From the NCBI RefSeq assembly GCF_000321225.1, contig NW_004450459.1:3802353-3866352 (forward strand): a DNA stretch of 64,000 bases, given 5' to 3'. Position 1 is the first letter of the stretch; every line of letters starts with the position of its first letter. This DNA is from Odobenus rosmarus divergens (taxonomy: Eukaryota > Chordata > Mammalia > Carnivora > Odobenidae). The position numbers and the translations under genes are program-made. Below the pieces are notes generated by a model. It saw only the letters and a program-made list of their open reading frames with translations. It was not told the DNA's origin and ran no database searches. This document shows, in pieces, positions 56,922-64,000 of this stretch.

Positions 56922-56986
56922 AAGAATAAACTCTTAAAAAAAAAAATAAAAAAAATAAAAATAAAAAAAAAAAAGAATAAACTCTT
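56922..56986 (+). mobile_element. Poly(A)-only insertion with 14-bp TSD
   Basis: AAGAATAAACTCTT at 56922-56935 and again at 56973-56986 encloses 37 bp made only of A and a few T (56936-56972). The TSD-tail-TSD arrangement is that of an L1-mediated insertion whose body was completely lost by 5' truncation. Confidence 0.75.
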
Positions 56987-57025
56987 TCCTTTTTCTTCCT
57001 TCCTTCCTGCCTTCCTGCCTTCCTT
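56987..57025. repeat. (TTCC)/(CTTCCTGC)n low-complexity tract
   Basis: Pyrimidine-rich imperfect repeat directly right of the poly(A) insertion. Confidence 0.85.
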
Positions 57026-58059
57026 TTTAAAATAAAGTTACCTTTCTTGTAGGATTAACATTCTGAAAAACAGTGTTTTCCATTGATAAGAAATGAAAAC
57101 CAGTGTTTCATCTGAAACCATTATCAAGTGCATGGAGGCATGCCAATTTATCCTTATTCTCTAGTGAGGAGGGTCACTAGAAAGAGGGAGAGAGAATGTG
57201 TTTGGCTTCCTCTCATCTCCTCTTTAACACACTCTTCCTCTACAAGCCTGGCTATGGGGCCTAAAGTTGGCTTCTCAACTGAGAGTGACAGAAAGTCCTT
57301 TATCCCCAAACATGAGCCGTTTGTCTTTTAATTCCACTGTGCTTCATTCTGTGGGGTCTAGAAAGTTTTCTTGGGTTCCAAGAGAGCCTTTAAAATATGC
57401 AAATTCTCTTGAGATGGCTTAGTTATCATTACCTCTTTAATAAGATACAGTTAACAGTAACAGAAAGTAAAATGGCACTTAGAACAGACATAATGGATGG
57501 GAGGGTCCCTGAAGGGTTGAAAAGTTCTGAGGAATGAAGGCTGATTCTGATAATTCTACATTGTATATCAGTCAGCACTTTCTAGGCAGAATATTGATTC
57601 CATCTGTAACATAGCGTTTGACTGAGGAGTATTGAGGAGAACCTCTTTATATTTGAAAATGTATTGGAAATAATCCTATAGAAAGCACCTGACATGGAAC
57701 TGATGTCATAGTTACATAGGTCATGCTGCCTCAGACAGTAATATGGGATAACCCTTTAGGAACACTGTGACCCAAGAAGATATGGTGGTTTATATAGGCC
57801 GCCATTTAGGGGGTTTCATGGACCTGTTGACCATATTCCTGCTCCTGTGCCAGAACCAGCGAGGGTTCTGAACTACCTGATCAGTTTAGTCTGAAGAAGG
57901 CTTAGGTAGGTACGTGCCTCTTACTACCTTCACACCCCCCCACCCCTCCCCTTTGGGGAACTCTGTGTTTAGAGACTACTGTCAAATGCATACTATTTGG
58001 TAAATCTACATGTATGGATTCTCAAGACTCAGAAAGTTCCTAGCAATGTATGTGTGTGT
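57026..58059. other. Unique DNA
   Basis: No gene or repeat family recognised. Confidence 0.5.
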
Positions 58060-58062
58060 ATA

Positions 58063-58097
<35 letters not shown>

Positions 58098-58100
58098 TTT
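58060..58100. repeat. (TA)n plus poly-T tract
   Basis: TA run ending at 58080, followed by 20 T (58081-58100). A preceding short TG run lies at 58050-58058. Confidence 0.95.
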
Positions 58101-58669
58101 GAAAGTTTTGAAGTATTGTTACAGCTTAGCTCCTCAGAGTTTAGGATGCAAGAGGTTTATCAGGGATTAACACCTGTGGGAGAGAAGGGATGAAAGGAAG
58201 ATCAGGTAGAGACAGAAATCAAACTGTGAAGCAGACCTGGCCAAACCTTGGTCAACCCTGTGGGGACCTCTGAGGTAAACCTTCCCTGTCAGGGCCTTGG
58301 GCCAAAATGGCTGGGCTTTTGGGCTCCTGCCTGGCACAGTCACAGGATGCAGACTGGCCCAGATAGGTGAAGTTACTGTGAAGCTGTGGGCGAGGTGGCA
58401 CTTTACAATTCAAGCCAGTCCTGTGGGAGCGGATTGCTGGAGGCCGCCCCCTGAGCCCACTTCCTGCAGCTTCACAGAGGGGTGAGGGCAGTACATCTCC
58501 GAGCGTTACGGAAGTCTCCAGTTCTCTGATGCCTTATTCACTCCCTCATCTCTCTCTAGCCTGTTGAATATTAACTTTGTGAGTTTCCTTCTCATTTTAC
58601 TCTATTGGTTTCTTTCCCCACAGGGCTAGAGCTTATAACTGCTACTACGTGAGTGTTGCGTAAAGATGG
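58101..58669. other. Unassigned GC-richer sequence
   Basis: 58255-58510 is GC-richer than its surroundings. The 62-codon frame at 58297-58485 has no recognisable domain. It may be part of an old LTR or repeat that I cannot name. Confidence 0.4.
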
Positions 58670-58865
58670 AGAGTAGGGACTTGGTTTGGATTCTCTGCCT
58701 CCACCACTTACTAGCTCTTTCACCCAGACTAGGTTTCTTAAACTTGCTAACCCTCAGCACCCCCATGTGTGAGTCAGTGGATGATTAAATGAGGAAGGCA
58801 TACAAATTCACTGGCTCAGTACCTGGCAGAGTATATGTGCCCACTTAAGTGTTAGTTATTATTAG
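58670..58865 (+). mobile_element. MIR SINE
   Basis: CTCTGCCTCCACCACTTACT, AGCTCTTTCACCCAGACTAG, GATTAAATGAGGAAGGCATA, GCTCAGTACCTGGCAGAGTA match sense MIR over most of its length. Confidence 0.75.
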
Positions 58866-59454
58866 TAATAATGGTTTTGGTTATCATTATTCTTTACCCT
58901 TACTTGATCCAGAATTTAGAGGTTGAGACATTTTCGAGAGGCATTGGTCAACATTAGAGGAAGAAACCAACTCGGAAATCTATCTGCCTATTAGGCATCA
59001 TGGTAGCAGAACAAAAAGTAAGTTAAAATAATTAAATAAGTGCAAGGCAAGGGGTGAGAGAAAACACCATCTGCCAGCTCTCAGTGAGTCATTTAGGAGT
59101 GAGTTGGAAGATAATGAAGGCTATTGCATTCTGGTCATGGATGGGTCCTTCTGCTTGGCTGGTGCTATCGCCTCTCTCTGAATAAAAATAGCCCATGCAT
59201 CCTTTACTGCAGCTCAGTAAACACAGATGATGTGAATAAAAATATGCACAACAAAATCTTTGGGGAGATTTGCTGCAATTTATTTTGCTTCTTAGCGTAT
59301 CCATGAATTTCAGTACAATCAACAGTTTAATCTGAACAGCAAGGCATTCAATTTTGGCTATTGATAGTCGGTTTTCTACTATTTCCTAGCAGCACTGATC
59401 GTCTGAAATGCTCATTAGAGCCGCGAAACAATCTTCAGCTCGAAAGCAGTGTGG
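58866..59454. other. Unique DNA, possible conserved noncoding element
   Basis: No gene or repeat recognised. 59180-59455 is discussed as a candidate conserved element. Confidence 0.4.
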
Positions 59455-59620
59455 TGGATTGAGTGCAACACTGCACATGTCACAAACAAAGGCTCAAATT
59501 TGGCTTCGGCCACCCAATACCTGTGAGGACCATCGGTATTCCCTGAGGCGTGGTTTCTCTCCAACCAAATGGTGATGCTAATCAATCTTGCAATGTTTAA
59601 ATGAGATCATATGAGAGATG
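59455..59620 (+). mobile_element. Possible MIR fragment
   Basis: GGCTCAAATTTGGCTTCGGC, ACCAAATGGTGATGCTAATC and TTTAAATGAGATCATATGAG resemble sense MIR in order. Weak. Confidence 0.4.
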
Positions 59621-59794
59621 GGTAAATATTCTTTTTAGAATGGTTTGGAAATATTGTTTTATCATGATCATTTATGGAAAGCTACTTTTGAAGGACTGTT
59701 TCACTTAATGATTTTTTGAGAGTCAACTGACTACCGGTTCCTAGCCATGCAAAATTACTTAAATTGGAGGGATTGGGGAAAAAACTTGAATTTT

Positions 59795-59940
59795 GGTGGC
59801 TCATTTTTCCTATCCACAAAATGGGAATAATGATATACTGACCTCATCAAGTTATTTTGAGGATGCAGTGAGATGATCTAGATCAAACGCTCAGAGTACA
59901 GGGCCTGGCACAGAGTGCTTACTTGGCTGCTACTTTTATG
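59795..59940 (+). mobile_element. MIR SINE fragment
   Basis: CATTTTTCCTATCCACAAAA, TGGGAATAATGATATACTGA and CAGGGCCTGGCACAGAGTGC match the MIR 3' half. Confidence 0.75.
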
Positions 59941-60224
59941 ATTTAATCTGAGAGCAAATAGGAGTCATCTCTTTGTGTCTTGCACTGTTAAAAGCAGTAC
60001 TTTTTTGGGCAATTCCGGAATGGTTTACTAACATTTTCATTTTGATTCTGAAGTTATATAGTGACGCCTATTAACTTAGAGCTGACATTCTGGGGAGATT
60101 ATAATCACAGAAAAATAGAAGATAGAGAAGAAGCCTTTGGAAAGGGGAGAGTAGAGAGTGGTTCTAGGTTTTGTTTTGTTTTTAAAGATATTTCTGTCTC
60201 CAAATGGATTCTGTTTTTTTAAAA

Positions 60225-60345
60225 AGCACAGATTCTAAGAGGTATATAATATAGAGGAAAATCCACAGGCATCGAGGTCTAGAGCCTGAGGTTATAGTCC
60301 TGCCTCTGCCATGAACACGTGTCTGTGGACATTGAAGAAAATATT
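60225..60345 (+). mobile_element. MIR SINE 5' fragment
   Basis: CATCGAGGTCTAGAGCCTGA, GGTTATAGTCCTGCCTCTGC and CATGAACACGTGTCTGTGGA match the MIR head and start of core. Confidence 0.55.
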
Positions 60346-60389
60346 GAGCATCGCTGGCGCCAAAAGAGATGGGTCAACAAGAGCCGTGC

Positions 60390-60540
60390 TTCTCAAGGCA
60401 AGCATAAAAATCACCGGGAGTGCTTTTGAAAAATAACGTATCTGTCTACATCAGGTCAGTCGAAGTGTAATCTCTCTGGGGAAACACCAGTCCCTCTCCA
60501 GGTGTTTGGGATACACAGCAAGCCTCACTGACCACTCGAC
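60390..60540 (+). mobile_element. Possible MER20-like hAT fragment
   Basis: CGTGCTTCTCAAGGCAAGCA, AAAATCACCGGGAGTGCTTT and CTCCAGGTGTTTGGGATAC resemble a Charlie-type MITE. Diverged. Confidence 0.45.
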
Positions 60541-62089
60541 TGGGTCATCACTGGGTCTTCGACTCTGCAGTCTTGCACATCTGCACATTTTTCTGCGCTG
60601 TCGTCACGTACAGAAAGAGTGCTTCTTAAACTAGAAACAGATATAGAGCGGTAGCTAGAGAAGGTTAAGGAATTTGATTTAAGCTATTAGCTTCTGAAAA
60701 ACAGCAAGCTATTTTCTAAGCCTCACTGTAAACTATAAACCTCTCTCCTTATGAGAGATGTGATCACTGTATGTCAACTGGACGGGCTTCATATTGGATT
60801 CAGCTACCCTTTTCAGTTTACCCATTCTTTGTGTGGAAAGCTGTATCACTGGAGAAGCTTGCTTCCAATTCAGGCAGATACTTTGTACAACATTTAAAAA
60901 TCACACATAAGGCCTCACCTCTGCATATGGGCAGTAAGAAAAGAAAAAAAAAAATGGAAGACTGTTTCCAGAGAGGGATTTTCTCACTCACTGATCTCAG
61001 CACAGAGCATCAGCCTGGAAAGAACGTTTTTGTAATAGAAATATTCAGTGAAAAGGCACCAATGATTTCCATTTATATCCTTAAAACGATAGAGGGAACA
61101 TATGGCTTAGATTAGGAAAGTGAGAGTTAGCTATGAGGATGCATTTGCAGAAGACATTAATTAGGACTGAGAGTACCTCAAGCACTTGGGAAACAAATTT
61201 GTTTAATAAGCTCCATGGTTTGCAGATGCCTTTCCCTCTTCCTCCCCCATGATTCCAAGTGAAGTGGTTTTATCTATTCAGAGCTAAGCATACTTGAGAA
61301 GTCATATGATTTTTGTGCTTCACTCCATTCATGTTTGGAAGCAAGTTGACAGGACCTTTGCAGGAGTAAAGTATCTCCTACAGCAATGTACACCTGAGTA
61401 ACGACATCGTCATGCTAAATCAGGATCTTATTTTCAGCTTGATGTTTTCAGGGCTTTGCCTTTCAGGAGCCCTCCATTCATTGGACTCCTACAACTGAAT
61501 GCTGATGTGCTGTCTATTCCTGGAGATGCTCTGCCCTGGGGTGTGCTTGAGTGGAGGACACTGCACGCATCCTGTCTTGTGTTTGTATCAGCTCCTGCTG
61601 CTTCCTTTGATCAGTGGCTGACAAAATCTCTCTTGAGCTTTGTGGAGTGGATGAAGGCCATATGTCTCAGCCAAAGTATTTGGAACTTGTTTTTTGGCAT
61701 TGTCATAATGTTAATATTCTTTAGGAAGCTTTAAAGCATGAGCACCAGGCCTTAGATACATGGAATTCTCTGGTGAATACTGGCTGGGACAGCTGACATA
61801 TGGGTTATGTTGAATCCTCAAAAGCATATACTGTATCACTTTCTTAAGCTAGGAGGGCTGTAATGACTCTCTTGGGACAAATAAACATTTCCTGTGAGGT
61901 CCCTACTTGCTTAATTGCTAGCCTTGAGTTTTAAAATCCCTGCTACCTTAAGTGAACTTATTTTAATAAAACAAAAATTTTCAGCTCTTTTATTGGTGCT
62001 TGTTGGAGAAGGCAAAGATCAAATGGGAATTGAGGAAGAACTTGTTCTCTCATTGAGGCAACATTTGTGAGGTAAAATAGACCAGGGTA
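60541..62089. other. Unique DNA
   Basis: No gene or repeat family recognised. The 114-codon frame at 60771-61115 lacks any recognisable domain and spans an A-rich stretch. Confidence 0.45.
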
Positions 62090-62308
62090 AGTGATTAAGA
62101 GTGAAGATTCTGGAGCCAGAATTCCTGGCTTTAAGTCCTAGCTCTACTACTTGCTTGCTTTAAATCTTGGGCTACTAAGGCAAATAAACTCCCTGTATCT
62201 CTGTTTCCTCATCTACAAAATGGGGATAATGACAGACTGAATGAGCTAATGCTTATAAAGCAATTAGTTCTTGCATATCAAAAGTACTTAATAAATGCAA
62301 CTGTCCAT
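62090..62308 (+). mobile_element. MIR SINE, near full length
   Basis: AGTGAAGATTCTGGAGCCAG, AGTCCTAGCTCTACTACTTG, CTGTTTCCTCATCTACAAAA, TGGGGATAATGACAGACTGA and AAAAGTACTTAATAAATGCA match sense MIR from head to tail. Best-preserved MIR in the window. Confidence 0.9.
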
Positions 62309-63394
62309 TGGACAGAGCCCCATGCTGGTACTCTTGTTAATTTCAAGTGATCATCTGCCTTCAGAACTAGCTTGATTCTATGGGCCTAATCCATGATTCT
62401 CCTTCTTTCCTGAGGCTGGTGCTAAATGGTTTTCTGATGCTAGATAAGGGGTGCAAAACCCAAATACCTACCTGTCCTTATTTACAGAATGTAGATTAAT
62501 TCAATGCTGCTTATAGCTATGTTGGGAGAAAAACATAAGACCATTTTTATAAACACTTTCAGCTCCACTGGGATGGTGTACAGCAGGACCAGAAAATGAT
62601 TTGTATAATACCTCAACTTATTAATCAAAACTTTTCCAAAATAATAACGTTAATGCCATGATACGAGACACTTTCTAATCAACACTTTTTAAGCATCTAG
62701 ATCCCTGAATCACAATAATATGAAATGTTATTGAAATATAACTGATGCCCAGATTGTGTCCACTAAAATATTTGATTTTGGTCAGTAATTTATTACAAAC
62801 AAAACTAAAATTCATTTGCTTTTTTATTTCTAAGTTACCCCACCTAGTTCCAAAAAGGATTTAAGATTACTGAAAAGTACTTGTTGAATATGTTCAAAAA
62901 ATAGGAGTTACTAGCTTTTATCATCTGTGGCTTTCAGTATTAATACTTGATGGAAAGAAGTCAGTGATATTTTTCTTCTCAGTTTGATTTGAACACATCT
63001 TTGCTGCATATGTTACTCGTTATATCCAACAGAAACTGGGTAAGAAAACTCTTTCCTAAGGAACAGAGACTTGTTAGAAAACTTGGGATTAAATAGCCAT
63101 GTTCTTTATTTTTAGATTATGAACTAACTATAAACTGACAGCAAGTGGTCATGTTATCATAGTCTTTGACACCTCAGGGGAGGCCCTTCTTTCTGACCCC
63201 ACCCAATCTTCAGTTCCTCTAGTGTGTTTGTGGTTACTCTTCTCGTAGTTCAATAACCGGGTTCCTCAGACAAGAGATGAATGTGGGGGGCGGGGGGGAT
63301 GAGGGAGTTATTTCCTTCATACATACCAAGATGTTAGTGATAGTCTATGTTTCTTTCCTACAGAACATAATAAATTTGAAGACAATCGAGGGAG
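62309..63394. other. Unique DNA
   Basis: No gene or repeat family recognised. A G-run with GGGGGGCGGGGGGG lies at 63285-63298. Confidence 0.5.
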
Positions 63395-63530
63395 TACAGG
63401 AAACTTGGGTCATAGTGCTACCATCCAGCTAACTGTGGGAACTCGGGCCACTTTGTTTTCTTCAAATCCTGCTCTTCATCTGTTAAATGAAGAGGATGAG
63501 CTGGTTCTAAACTCTCCTTTCTAACTGTTG
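63395..63530 (+). mobile_element. MIR-like SINE fragment
   Basis: ACTGTGGGAACTCGGGCCAC, TTGTTTTCTTCAAATCC and CTTCATCTGTTAAATGAAGA resemble the MIR core region. Diverged. Confidence 0.5.
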
Positions 63531-63869
63531 TACAGTGATGGTAAGATACTAGGAATCAGCAGAATTGTAGATCCTACAGCAGTTATTTTACACCTTGCGT
63601 AGATAATTCTTTAGAGTTGTGTTTACTTTATTCATATAACACAAAACCAAAATATGGAGGTTTTAATATATTGGATATCTGACGCAGCTATAACCAAAGC
63701 TGTTTTGTATCATTTTAGTGTCCTACTCTTATTAATATGTGCCCCTTGACTTCTATTTTACTCACTCTTGGAGGTAGGTGCGTTTATGTATTTGTTTTTT
63801 TGTATAAAGTGGGAACATATAATTGATTGAGAAGGAATATATTCTTGTCAGGCAAGTTGCTAAAAATTA
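63531..63869. other. Unique DNA
   Basis: Nothing recognised. Confidence 0.5.
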
Positions 63870-63990
63870 ATATGCATTAATTCAAGAAATTTTTATTCAG
63901 TAATCTAGTAAATAGGACTAAAATAATTCATAACACATGTGGCTTGCCTCAAAGAAGCTTATGGTCTAGTGGGGATACAGAAAAGTAAAT
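63870..63990. repeat. Ancient interspersed-repeat fragment, family uncertain
   Basis: ATAACACATGTGGCTTGCCT, CAAAGAAGCTTATGGTCTAG and TGGGGATACAGAAAAGTAAA resemble an old mammalian repeat (CCCTGCCCTCAAGGAGCTTA CAGTCTAGTGGGG). It shares text type with 7060-7110 and 12964-13160. Confidence 0.45.
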
Positions 63991-64000
63991 GGATAATTAT

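Overview
This window reads as ordinary, AT-rich mammalian nuclear DNA from a carnivore. The evidence is the tRNA-derived CAN SINE (SINEC), present in about 18 copies on both strands (head GGGGCGCCTGGGTGGCTCAG, a CT-rich stretch, then AATAAA repeats and poly-A), together with carnivore-type LINE-1 5' and 3' ends. The SINE sequences resemble those of arctoid caniforms (bears, seals, mustelids). I do not see the dog-specific SINEC_Cf head. That narrower placement is inference from memory of the families, not a computed match.

I find no protein-coding gene, rRNA, functional tRNA, CRISPR array or operon. The open reading frames are short. They either fall inside LINE-1 or SINE copies or show no recognisable domain. 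The window is best described as intergenic or deep-intronic.

Layout. 1-2.45 kb: the 5' end of a carnivore LINE-1 on the minus strand (start of ORF1 plus a complete-looking 5'UTR that contains a tandem duplication), directly abutting the 5' end of an older LINE-1. 2.5-24 kb: mainly single-copy DNA with old MIR, L2 and MER20 fragments, a short LINE-1 tail flanked by a 13-bp target-site duplication (TSD), a nested SINE pair, two further SINEs and a (GGAA)12 tract. 24.4-30.2 kb: a hAT element split by a SINE, more SINEs, LINE-1 3' ends, and an LTR-like block. 33.9-45.5 kb: the repeat-densest part, with three ORF2-derived LINE-1 fragments, three ERVL-MaLR (MLT1/MST-type) LTRs and several SINEs, some nested or inverted. 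45.5-56.7 kb: unique DNA with four SINEs and one tail-only SINE fragment. 56.7-64 kb: no SINEC, but many ancient MIR fragments and possible conserved noncoding DNA.

The most informative observations concern retrotransposition history: nested SINEs sharing one TSD, two poly(A)-only tracts flanked by direct repeats, an inverted SINE pair, and an old MIR split by an LTR. A few candidates for noncoding exons or conserved elements are offered at low confidence. I see no evidence of an undescribed biological system.
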